Positions 26,201 to 38,600 of a stretch of DNA of 64,000 nt are shown here, one piece after another. Position 1 is the first letter of the stretch, and the number at the start of each line of letters is the position of its first letter. The stretch is from Hippophae tibetana (Eukaryota > Streptophyta > Magnoliopsida > Rosales > Elaeagnaceae): NCBI GenBank assembly GCA_037013495.1, contig CM072809.1, positions 10,118,501 to 10,182,500 of the forward strand. Direction: 5' to 3'. The position numbers were made by a program, and so were the translations under genes. The notes beneath the pieces are model-generated. The model was not told the DNA's origin. It did not search any database and worked only from the letters and a program-made list of their open reading frames with translations.

Positions 26201-28610
26201 AGTCACTAAAGTTGCTTATGCTATTGTCTTTGCTTTGTGTCAAAAGGGTATTCAGGTATGTTCAATTTGTTATTAGTTGATATAATCTAAACATTAATAT
26301 ATAACTATCATAAATTTTATGGCAAAAAAAGAAAAGGAACTACATAATACTAAATAGCATAAGTGATATTTTTGTACTAATTAATTAACAGGTTTACGTT
26401 GTATATACACTTGTATTAATTAATTAATATGAAATTAAATTAATTTCAGGTCGCAACATTGGATGAGAATGAGTACGTGAAACTTAAAAATTCATTACAC
26501 AATGGTTCTGCAAGTGATAATTTGGTTCTTTCAAAGAGTTGCTCTCAAAAGGTAATTAATGTTTACAGCAACTTCTCGTATAATAATAAATTAACTTATA
26601 TATAATTATATAGATTAAAAAAAATAGTTGAAATTACCGTACCTATACATAAATTGTCCTTATAGAATAACTTATAACACTACAAGTACTATATTTAACT
26701 GTCAATCATCATTTTTTTTTGTTTTGTAATTTATATTTAACTGTCAATCATTAGTTAATTTTAGATAAAAAAAAATTAATAATTTTAATTTTTAAGCATC
26801 TAGTCCTTGTCGTTAGATTCGATAGAAAACAAATTTTGGTTTTGACAACTTGAAAACCTTAGAGTATGACAGTATTACTCAAAATTAATTTTGATGTAAA
26901 TTTTAACAGTTAATTGTATTTTAGTAAAGGGTTTTGATGAGGAAATCAATTATTATAATAAATAAATTTAATCAGTTATACTTTATTGTTGAATTAATTA
27001 TATTTAATGATAAATAAATAATTTTAAGTTATTTTATTATTTTCCTTATTTTAAAAGTTATTAATTAATTTTAAATTTTAAATTATAATATCATAAATAT
27101 TATTTATTTAAATTCTTCCATAGAATTAGTTAATTATCATATGAAATTCACATCAATAAAATCTAATCAAAATTAAAACATATCCTACAAAGTAGTTGCA
27201 AGCTGACTCGCTTATCATTTGTTTTTAACATATAATGTTTTTCAAATGATATAGAAGACTTATTTCGATAACTCAACTTTGAGGAACAAAAGTACAATAT
27301 ACATCAATTTTTAATTAAAGAATTGTTAGGTAGTTAAGAAAAAAAAAATCACTTAATTATGACGTATTAATATTAATATTAAAAGAGAAGAAAAATTCAA
27401 ACAAGTTTGTTGAATTTTTGAGGCTAATTAATACAAAACATTTAATAGATTTAAGCAATAAATTTTGACAACAGGTATGGTTAGTAGGAGATGGATTAAG
27501 TGAAGAAGAACAGTTAAGGGGTTTGAAGGGAACTCTATTCATTCCTTTCTCTCAATTTCCTCCAAAGAAAGTACGCAAGGATTGCTTCTACCAATTTACG
27601 CCAGCTATGGTAATTCCTCGGTCACTCGATAACATTCACTCTTGTGAGGTAATTTCTTATACAATTTACTCCATTTTAGATGATATTTATTTAATTTTTA
27701 TTTTATTTATTATATACAAATTGAGTTGGTTTTGGTTAGATTGCTTCTATTTATTCAATAACTTTTTTTTTTGTTTTTTGTTTTTTCAATATCCAATCCA
27801 ATCTTACAGCTCCTTGACAGAGTTGTTACATTAAATAAAAATAAAGCAATAAATCAATATGATTTGATAAAATATAATACATTGTCTTTTTTTTTTCTTT
27901 TTTATAACAACTTGATACATACATCATTTTACATATAACAATATATTTAACTCATGTTAGTAAATAGACCTATAATTATTTCAATATCTGATAATTCCAA
28001 GTGAATAATATAATTTGAATTAAATTTTTTAACCAATTAATTATTTCATGTGCACATCAAATATTACTTATAGATAGAGAGAGAGAGATTTTTTTTTTTT
28101 GACAAATTTCAAAATACTAGTCACCCGAGTTCCACAAAGATTTCGTGATGACGAACTATTTTTTTTTTTTTTTGCAAAATTGCAGTACTAGTTCATATAT
28201 ATAAACTACTATACCAATATGACAAAGCCATATCAATGGCTTATATATAAATGGTTAATTAATTTGAAGTTTCATAAAAAATTAACCTAATGTATGTGGT
28301 ATGCAGTAGCACAAAACGTTTATAAACAAAAATATATAGATTGCCATATGTTTATAATAGTTTGCTTTTGTCGTATGATCGTTTTCATGTAATAAGTTAA
28401 TAGGTGAAAATTTGATATTTGAAATGACAGAATTGGTTGCCAAGAAGGGTTATGAGTGCTTGGCGTGTAGCAGGAATATTGCATGCAATAGAAGGTTGGA
28501 ATGAGCATGAGTGTGGTAACAACATCTCTGACTTTAACAAGGTTTGGGAAGCCAGTCTTCAACATGGCTTTCAACCTCTAGTGATCTCTACCCAATCCAA
28601 ATATAATTAA
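23285..28610 (+). CDS. CER1: CER1-like very-long-chain aldehyde decarbonylase, copy B (complete, 10 exons)
   Basis: Exons I place: 23285-23344 (edge within 2 bases), 23772-23998, 24078-24310, 25078-25297, 25409-25784, 25870-25977, 26055-26255, 26450-26551, 27475-27648, 28431-28610. Phases agree at every junction and the total is 1881 nt, 626 residues; Arabidopsis CER1 has about 625. The start MASKPG and the SFK|YV junction match the family. Histidine clusters HRALHH (about residues 147-152), HSHHH (160-164) and HSLHH (249-253) would bind the di-iron centre. The N-terminal half is the membrane-embedded hydroxylase-like domain and the C-terminal part (about 445-626) the WAX2 domain. Role by family: aldehyde to alkane conversion in the ER for cuticular wax. 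Intron 6 (25978-26054) uses a GC donor. No defect found, so probably functional. Nearly identical to copy A except in blocks around intron 3, exon 9 and introns 8-9. Confidence 0.96.
24901..24928 (+). repeat. (AAT)n microsatellite in copy B intron 3
   Basis: About nine AAT units. The matching place in copy A (about 1604-1622) has fewer units, so repeat length separates the two paralogues. Confidence 0.8.
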
Positions 28611-29199
28611 TCACTATAGATTAATTTACATATTATTTCTATAAATAAATTAATTATAAGCCAAATTAATGTTCTACGTGCTATCAAGTTTTAGATATAT
28701 ATATATATAGGTTACATTGCCTCTTATATATGACTTAATCAAGACATATAGTTGTATTTCCATAAGCGTGTTAGATTACCTTTATTCATAAATTTGATGT
28801 TAAATTTTTATGGGAATATTGCATGACATAAGTCTTTCAAGGTGTTACTTTTTTTTCAACCCTTTTTTAACGGATGTTTAGATGTTTTTTCTCTTTTTTT
28901 TACATGTATTCAAATATCATTGAACTTGGCCAAGAAAGTGTGATCATACTATCTATGTAACTTGTTGAGACTTTAGATAAATGTTTTAGACTATGATGTT
29001 ATTTTCAAACATCTGCACTTTGGTAAAAAAGACTATTTGAACACCACCTTTAGCCTCCGAACAAAAGGTGTGAACTATGAAAACTTCTTAAAAATATGTT
29101 CAGTATTCTTTTTGTACATGTATTTGAAAATATAAATGTCACTATAGCTATAATAGTTGTTCGATGATCAAAAAACCATACTATATTTCAATTGTCTAG

Positions 29200-30430
29200 T
29201 CAACGAACCATTTTGATGCACTGGCTCGTATCACGTTTGATTCTCTTTCAAAAAGCCTCAATAGCTATGGAGTCAAGGAATTGATTAATTTCTATCTTTT
29301 TCGTTTTAAATCTCCTCATATAAGCCTCAATTGTGTTATCTTCCTTTTGAATTATCGAAAATAGGCGGTGAGATTTTTTTACGATAGGTTTGTTACAAGC
29401 ATAATTAGTGACGAATACCTTCACCAAGGTGTCAAATTGGTTTATGATTTTAGGAAGAAGCTCCATAAACCATTGTTGCGATATGTCTTGAATGGTGGTA
29501 GCAACCAACTTGCAATACATCATTTCTCGATTGTCTTCTAGGAGGCTCACGACAACCATATTCATCTTAAACTAAAAAGCGTGAGCCATTGGATCTTTCG
29601 TCCTCTTATATGAAGGACATTTAGGAGAATTGAATTTTAGAGGGAATAATTTCATCTCAATGACATCTAAAAAATACGATGTTGACAACTTATTACAAAC
29701 AATTTCTATATCACTCCAAGGCCTTAGCTTTTCTTACCCTTTAAGCCAATCATTCATTTTAGCCCACATTTCTCAAGCCTTTTGTCCAGAACATCGCTTG
29801 AGTCATATAAAGGAGTTAGAAAGGATGCTGACTGAATTGTATGCTCGTGGGTTGAAGGATTCACCTGAGAGGTCCTTGGAATAAAACGGGGATTAGAAGT
29901 GAGTATTGTTCTACAACCCCTGCATGTTGGCGGGGATTAGGAGTATGAGATGTGTAACCTTTCCTAGGTGGTTTACTTAATATTAGGGGTCTAGGTGTGT
30001 AAAATGAACTCTTTATTTTCGAATACTCTTCCCGTTTCAAATAGGATCTCAACTTATTATTCTCTCTTTTATATTATGTGAAAGTCTTTTGTTCTTTTAT
30101 TTGTCTTTGAAGATCCTTCATCGTTGTATTCCTTTAAAAGGAAGCACTTTGTAATGGGATTTGTTGGTTTTCACTTATTGAGGGAGCATTCCCCAAGTCA
30201 CGATCTGGCAATGACTTAATGGGCGAGGAGATATATGTCTGATCATTAAGGTCAAATTCTTGAGTAGGATAGGCAAAAATTATCAATCTGTTTGCTAGTT
30301 ACTAGCGGAAAATCCATTTCGCGGTGTGTTTTTCCCCAAAGCATAAGTTAATTTTCTTAAGGATATGATATCAAGTCTCAAATGCTAACTATGGACTACA
30401 AATATTTAAGTTCTCACAGACGTCGTCAAT
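29200..30430 (-). mobile_element. Gypsy-type retrotransposon remnant (gag region)
   Basis: Minus-strand remnant of a Ty3/Gypsy element. A gag (Retrotrans_gag-like) domain lies in 29248-29565, with the family's tryptophan-containing helix, an F-x-x-L-V-K-V-F type segment and an E-A-Y-M-R-R-F motif. More decayed internal sequence lies between it and the LTR at 30431. The junction with the LTR carries a degenerate form of the plant Gypsy primer site seen as GGCGCCGTCTGTG in intact elements (here minus strand GACGACGTCTGTGAG, about 30414-30428). Protease, reverse transcriptase and integrase are not present. Broken and truncated. It begins where homology between the 3' flanks of copies A and B stops. 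Confidence 0.75.
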
Positions 30431-30963
30431 TGTTTGGAGAGAATTATATGTATTAAGAATTCTAATGATTCTAGTGAGAAGTAGAAAATATTGATATATA
30501 AATAAATCATGTATTCTCCTCATTAAATAGTTACAATATAACACCTAGACATGTGTATGTGTTACAAGGGTAGGAGCTCTCATACATGTAGTCAGAATAC
30601 ATGATAAAATACATACAATACAATTCATATTAATTAGGTCTCCATAGGCGTTTACATAAATAGATCTTTATATATAAATTACTTGAAACTCCTAAATTGG
30701 TCACTCAAGTTGTGAGGACAGTGTTGGGATGTCAAGGCCGCTCTATGATGTAGAGCTTTAGACTCATCATACCTTGATTTTCTTAAGGTTTTCATCTTCA
30801 TTAACTCGTTATATAGTAGTGAGGTATCATAATTTGTTAGGTCACGTACCTTTGGACTTATTAGATCTTGATCTTTATCAAATCTACATCTTCATCACTT
30901 CGTTATATAGTAACGAGGTATCATAATTTGTTAGACCGCATACCTGTTATATGTATAATATCA
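30431..30963 (-). repeat. LTR of the Gypsy remnant
   Basis: About 533 bp, bounded by TG...CA (minus strand TGATATTATAC ... CTCCAAACA) and abutting the primer-site-like sequence. Contains a TATA-like segment on the minus strand. Inside is a direct repeat of about 55 bp (about 30791-30848 and 30891-30948), both copies with GTTATATAGTA and AGGTATCATAATTTGTTAG. The partner LTR is absent from the window. The outer edge is tentative. Confidence 0.6.
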
Positions 30964-32560
30964 AATAATTTCTAATCATCTCCTTGTATTATCTTACCTA
31001 CAAGAAAATCGTTGTCAAATCCAATTGATTAAAAAAAGTTAAACTAAAAAAAATAAAAAATAAAATCTTTATCAAAATAACTGTAGTTAATAATAATTGA
31101 GATTTTATGTGTAATACAACGTTCTCTCTTGAGAGAAATCATTCAATATTATCAGTGTGGCGTAATATTTATTTTAAATCAATAAAATATAAATAAATAT
31201 AATTTTTTATTTTTTGAAATCTAAACTTCTCTCGTATTTTATAAAACAATCTTTTTTTTTTTTATGAAACAATCTAGCAATTTCATTACTAGCCAAAAAG
31301 GCTAAGTTGTGCCGGTAGAGCATATAAGAAGTAATGCTTAAAGCAGAGTAGATATTTTTCTATTGACGTAGCATAATAAATGACAAAAGTTTTAGTTATA
31401 TGATACAGTTATATACCAAAATAATAAATAAATAAAATACAGTTCTGTCATTAATTTCACAAAAAAAATTGGTTGATCGACATCCCAAAAAACTACACAA
31501 TAAGAAGTGAAAACACTAATAACTCACAGTTAAAGTAAATTTTTGAAGACATTATGGATGATGATGTTATTATAATAATTTTTATTATAATGTGTATTAA
31601 TTTTTTATTTTATTTATAATATTAATTATATATTAATAATAATAATATTATTATTATTAATAAATTATTTTTATAATAATATATAAACATTAATAGCTCA
31701 TTTTTTAATAAAAATTCAGCCAAAAATAATATAAAAAACTAATCTCTTTCAATAACAAAGTAAAAAAATTGAATACAAATACAAAACATATTTACGTTAG
31801 AAAATTCTGTTCCTTTATTCCATTTTTTTCTTAAATGTTATTTTATTGCTTAGATAACATGTGAATATTACCTTTAACTTTGGGTAGAATCACCGTCATT
31901 AAAAGTAAATAAATTAAGGCTAAATAATACGCATGTTTCTTATTTTTTTTTACTTATTTTATTAATTATAGTTAATAATATTTGTATCCTTAATTTTTTT
32001 TAAATTTAATAATTTTAAGTTAAATCTTTAATTTTTAGTTAAACTAACATCTAATATTAAAAATTTGTATAATAATAGACATTGTTTCTTAGTTTTCTCA
32101 TTCTATATTTTAATTTTCTAATTATTTTGTAACATTTGATCTAATAAATTTTTAAATTAATAATTTAAATTTAAATCGTTAATTATTAATAAATGTAACA
32201 TCTTAACGTAAAAACTCACTTATAACACATATATTGGATTTGTGATATAATATTATTTTTATGAAAATGAAAATGAATATTATATCGATGTAATTTATTT
32301 ATCTATAAAAATAATATAAGATTACATATAATTTATTTAAATGTGTAAATTTTGAATAATAATATAATAATTAAAAAATTAATAAAGGAAGAGATGTAGA
32401 ATAGCACACGTAAGATAGAAATGAAAAATAGTAATAAATGATACACAAAAAAGTCGAACAATAAATGCATGACACATTACATTAGGCCGTTGGAAAGTTT
32501 TTAAGTCTCATTAATATTTTATATATAACACACATAAATATATATATATATATATACACA
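30964..32560. other. AT-rich region upstream of CER1 copy C
   Basis: No gene seen. Contains a perfect AT palindrome at 31631-31662 and simple (TA)/(CA) tracts near 32540-32570. The last few hundred bases presumably include the copy C promoter; a TTATATATAAC tract near 32517-32527 is a possible TATA element. Confidence 0.5.
31631..31662. repeat. 32-bp perfect AT palindrome
   Basis: Symmetrical TAATAATAATAAT/ATTATTATTATTA arrangement that could form a hairpin or cruciform. Probably arose from trinucleotide slippage. Confidence 0.8.
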
Positions 32561-32636
32561 CACACTACATATATAGCCTCAATAGAAGAAAGCAATTTAC
32601 TTGCAAATTCCATACCGTCAACTTCCATCTCCAACT

Positions 32637-35600
32637 ATGGCATCCAAACCAGGAATCCTCACCGAATGGCCATGGACACCTCTTGGCAGCTTCAAGGTAA
32701 AGCTACTTCATATATATTTTATCTACCTCTCTCCCTTTCTCTTTTCTTCTATATATATAGAATTAATGGTTCTACATTATTAGACATGTAGGTAATTAAT
32801 TATATATATAAGGTAATTTAAAATTTAAAATTAACATTTAAAGCTTATTATTGTGTTGACAAACTACTTTATTCTTCTTTAATTTGTAATGATTTTTTTT
32901 AGTTAATTAATTAATACTGATATTTTTTTTATTCCCTTCTTTTGGGGGGTTTGGCTTTGAGAAGTACATAGTTTTAGCACCATGGGCAATTCACAGTACG
33001 TACACATTCATAACAAAAGGAGAAAAAGAGAGAGACCTTACCTACTTTCTCATATTCCCGTATCTTCTAGTGAGAATGCTTCACGATCAGATTTGGATTT
33101 CACTCTCCCGTTACCGAAATGCCAAAGGTAGCAACAAGATTGTCGACAAGAGTATTGAGTTCGAACAGGTTGACAGAGAAAGTAACTGGTCAGTATAAGT
33201 TAACTACGTACTGTATATGTATTCTTTCAACAACAACACAAATATACATATCATATTAATCATATGTTAATGATGATTATTAACTTTAAATGTTATTAGG
33301 AGAGGGTAGTAGAAGTTTCATAAATAATAAAGTTGATATTATTTAGTTTTCTTATTTTAAAATGTATTTTCGGTTAAAAAAATGATAAAAAGATAGATAT
33401 TAAATGAAATTACAAATTCATTAATAAACGTGATTTTATTTAATAAAAAAGTTTTATATTAATTATATTTATGACATATTGATACATAGTAATCTTATTT
33501 TGAAAAGAAAAAAAAAACATTTTGTTTGACGGTTCACGTATCCTGTACTATTTTATGTTGTGAATGCTGTAGATAGTTGATAAGAACATTGAAAATATAT
33601 ATGCTTTTTTTCTTAGTAATATTATGGAGTATGATTTTAGAGTTTTACGTATTCTATAAAAATTAATTATTGAAAAAAATTAAATAATAAAATTAATAAT
33701 GTGTTACCGACAAGAAAAACTACTGCAAAAGTCACTATAGATATATATATATATTTTTATTGCAAGTTTGTCTACTATTTAATTACTTTTATCTATGAAA
33801 AAAAATATTTATTATAAATTTATTTAAATTACAATCAAATTCTTTATTCAATAATTTGTTGATTACTAGTGTTATGTACACCAAAAATAAAAATAAAAAT
33901 CACTCGCTTAATAGATTATTAGTTTTTAGCATAATTAAACATGACTGATTAATTAATTTAAGTGAACTCTGACATGGACTTTGATAAAATACTGTAGGGA
34001 TGACCAAATATTGTTCAATGGGCTCTTATTTTACATAGGCTATACAGTTCTTGACAATGCCAAAAATATGCCCATTTGGAGAACAGATGGTGTGATTATC
34101 ACAATTTTGCTTCATTCTGGTCCAGTCGAGTTTCTCTACTACTGGCTTCATAGAGCTCTTCATCATCATTTCCTTTATTCTCGCTATCATTCCCACCACC
34201 ATTCCTCCATTATTACTGAACCTATTACATGTCAGCAAAATACTTCAACTACCTACCTACCTACCTCTATTTATTTTATTTTTCTTTTTTCTTAATTTAT
34301 ATTAAATACTAATTTCATTTCTTTTCTTTTTTAATGTTGGTTGCAGCTGTCATTCATCCATTTGCTGAACACATAGCGTATTTCATACTATTTGCAATAC
34401 CTTTGTTGACAACAATATGGACAAAAACAGCCTCCATAGCTTCCTTTTCTGGCTACATCTTTTACATTGATTTCATGAACAACATGGGTCATTGCAATTT
34501 TGAGCTCATTCCCAAATGGCTCTTTTCTGTTTTTCCTCCTTTAAAGTACATCATGTACACTCCCTCGTAAGTTATATCAAACTTGCCTCTTTTTTCCTTC
34601 CTAATTAACTTGCTTAAATCTTATTTGAGATTAATTAATTACTTGTCATGAAGTTAATTTCTATTAACTAAATTGAAGTATTCAATGTTATTCTATTAGG
34701 CCAACCACGTTATACACTAATGAATGATTATTTGAGGTAACAAAACTTTAAATAGATAAATTTAATTGGTTAATATGATTGAATTTATAAAATTATATTA
34801 AAAAAGATAAAGATATATAAAATTATGAATATTTTTATACCATATTTTTCACATTAATTATTTAAAAATATTAAAATTATTATTATTTTTTTAAAATTAA
34901 CTTTATCGTATACTAGCTATAACATAAATAATGCAAGTTCATACTTCCTACTAGACAAATTAGTAAAGGAACGTGGTAGTATCGAGTAATATTATATAAC
35001 ATAACATCAAAACTAATACACTTATATATTTATAATTTGAATTTATAATGCATAAATAATATTATATAATAATAACGTTATAAAGTGTTTGCCGTCTTAT
35101 CCATGCTTTGTGGTCTGTGCCAGCATTTGTTTTAGTTTTACGTAGTTATGATTTGTTGATATCTCCAATGTGTCAGTGCTTTTGGTTCGTACTTTATAAA
35201 TTTAGAATAGGTTACTGCAAGTGCAAAATTTTTATTTTTAAATATAAATATTTTGAAAAGGAAGTAATTTATTTCAACGATAATATTTATTGCTTTTGAA
35301 ATTGTAATTTCTTAAATTTCTCTCATCTCTTTTTTTTTTTTTTAAGAAAAATTCTATTGATTGGAAATAATTTCTTTTAAGGACACTTTTTTTTAGCTTG
35401 TGTATCCTAAAATTAATTGATAGTATGAATTGAGAAAATAAGTGCAATAATGGAGTAGCACAAGTCGCTCACTTTATGATTGTTACAGTTTTTTTTAATT
35501 GACGTCAAACATATTTTAATTTGATTGTTTTCTAAATGGTTTTTACAATGTTTTTTATTTTATTTTTTTAATTGAGCATAAAATGTTATTAACTTTTTTT

Positions 35601-38600
35601 AGTAATTGATTTAAAATATAAAAAAAACACAACTTTTTACTCGGTTATAATAGCATGCAATTCCTTGAGACATGTTTCTTAATTAAGGGAGTATATTTTT
35701 TTTCTTCATATTTGTTAAAAAAAAGCCTAATTTATCTTTTGAAAATAAGTTTATAAGAGTGAGAATTGTACGAGTTTATAAACAGTTTTTCTACTAATAC
35801 CTTGATCGATGTGTGACATATTTTTTTAACACTATCCTTCACATCAGTAACGATTCGTGTCATATGTTGTGGGATATTTGGATAATACTAGATAGCTTCT
35901 TCACCATTTAGTGTTTTATTATGATATTATGTTAAAAAAAATTGAATCTAACTTATTCTTTGAAAACGCGTTTGTAAAGATAAAAATTATTCATGCTTAT
36001 AACCAAATTTTTTATTGGTTTCTTAGTTTATGTGAGACTAATTTCTTTAACAATATTATTAATTATTAGCTCAAAAAGGGAATGCATTAGCTTGTTAATT
36101 TTAAATCATTAAAAAAATTGCTTCAATTTAATTTGTATATTTATTTAATATTTTTAATGATTTTTCCGGAGTTTAAAATTGATTAATATTTAATTATTAG
36201 AATAATATTTTCTTAAATATAAAAATGGATAAATAAGTTGATTGATTAATGAATTAAAAAAAATACAAGATGTAGTAGCTTCAACAACATAAATTTGTAG
36301 TTAGAACATTACGTAATATGTAGTACAACTCAACTTCAACTTTAGATAGCTCATAAACTCGATTGACCCTAAATATATAATATAACTGTTCAATTCAGAA
36401 AAAGAAAAGAAAAGAAATATAAAAATTAGCACATGTATCCCTTGTGATCTGTCTCCTTAAAGCTAAATCACCAAAAAGGAAAATGCCTTTTGAAATAAAA
36501 GAAACTAGGTCCACTAAATTAATTATTTGTTTGACATTGAAAGCAAATATGGTCGGCTGCTTTACTGTTTTTTATCTCATTTCATTTTGAAAGTTTAGGT
36601 AGGTATAAATTGATCATTTATCACTCTTTCCTTCCAATTACATTTAGTGTCCTTTTAGGATATTTTATTTTCTAAAAAATAGATTAATTATTCTCTCATC
36701 TATTCCTTTCAAGAAAATAAAAATACTCTAAGACCATGCTAAATGCATTTGGAAGAGAGAGAAAAAAAAGATTAAAATGGCTTATAATGATCCTTTTAGT
36801 TCAACCCAAATTGTTCAAAATGAATGTTTTTATCCATTACTGTTTAAAAATTATTAAATCAAAGTTTTTTTAAACATGATAAGTATTAAATAAGAATTTT
36901 TTTATTATTACAAAATCTTTTTAAATATGATCTATTTATAAAAAAGTTATTAAATTAACCATAAATATTATAAAATTATCAACCCATCCATTCTATTTGA
37001 ATGTAGTAAGTTTTTTTATGGTAAAGTATGGTACTAAAAAGCTATAGGGACCAAATTTTTCAAATTTTTACATACTACATTAGGATCATAGTTAATAAAG
37101 AACAAAATAGATATTATTTAGATAAACATATGTATAAATATGATATGTTTTTTTATATAAAAATATGGTAACAATTTAGTAAAAAATATGAATACGGTAA
37201 AGACATAAATATACCATGATTTGTTTAATTTTAAAATATAAGTTACTAAAAATACAATAATAAGATATATGTATATATATACAGATATTTTTTTAATAAT
37301 ATAAAATATTAATAATAGATTTAATATAAATATATGTACTTAAAGATAAATTAGTTGCTAACATTAAATTAATTCAAATTTATTACTAATGATTTAACTA
37401 ATAAGACTAGACTTATAAAGTTCAGTTTGAACTACATCAATTATTATAATTTTATATTAAAAATTTGTATTTAACTTCTTTATTTTTTTAATATGTGTTT
37501 TATAATTAGTTATTTTATAATTAAATACTTAATTTAAATATTTAGATACAATTATATAAAAAATTGTTATTTATTTCCATGAATCGATAAAATTTTTTAA
37601 TATTTTAATAAAATATAGAAGTTATGATTTAAATATAATTGGTAATTATTTTTATTATATGTTATTGTATTATAAAAATAATAATAATAGTAATAGATAT
37701 TTAATAAAATTTATTGTAGAAAGTATTTTTTTATTTATATTATATAGGAAAAGTATTATTCATGTATAATATTTTTTTAGTTTCACAGTATGATTGTTTT
37801 TCCATAGGTTTGAAAATTGTTCAAAAAATAGGAATATTTTTTATTGATTCATACAGATAGGGATAATATATGTATATTACATAAAATTGCTAACTAGGAT
37901 TATGATGACTAGTTTGATATTTAAAAAATTTATCAAAAAAAAAAGTATTTTTAGGAAAATTATTTCAAATAATAATATTAAAACTTATACCAACAAAAAT
38001 AAATCTTAATAATATTAAATATTATTTAATTTGTTGAAATTTAATATTTAAAAAAGTTTAAATTGAATGATATTCAAATAATTAATATTCAATGTGAAAT
38101 ATTTAATCTAAACTTTCTCTTTGTGATTAGACATAAAAAAAATTTATTAGAAATTTTAAAATGTGTATTTAGTCACCCAATAAATTTTACTTAAGAATAC
38201 AGAAAGGTATTTAGTCACTCAATTAACGTCGAATATATTAAAGTTTTTTTTCTTGTAATTCATCTTATAATTATTCGATACAAATCATAAATTTAAATCA
38301 TACTAATATCATTTCCTTAAAAAACAATTATATTTCTCCATCTAATGTTATACAATAATATTCCTCCCAAAACAAATCCTTAGTTTACATTCTTGTTGAT
38401 CCTTATTGAATTAATTAAATCGACAAACATGTAATAATGCATAGCCATAAAATAATGATAGAGTGTATTAATTGAACATGTCTAATAATTAATAATATTG
38501 CAGGTTTCACTCACTACATCACACTCAATTCAGAACAAATTACTGCCTGTTTATGCCATTGTATGATTACCTCTATGGCACTACAGATAAGTCTACAGAC

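Noticed and set aside
29630-29884. Plus-strand frame of 84 codons
   Set aside because: Lies opposite the decayed Gypsy interior; no family resemblance in this direction.
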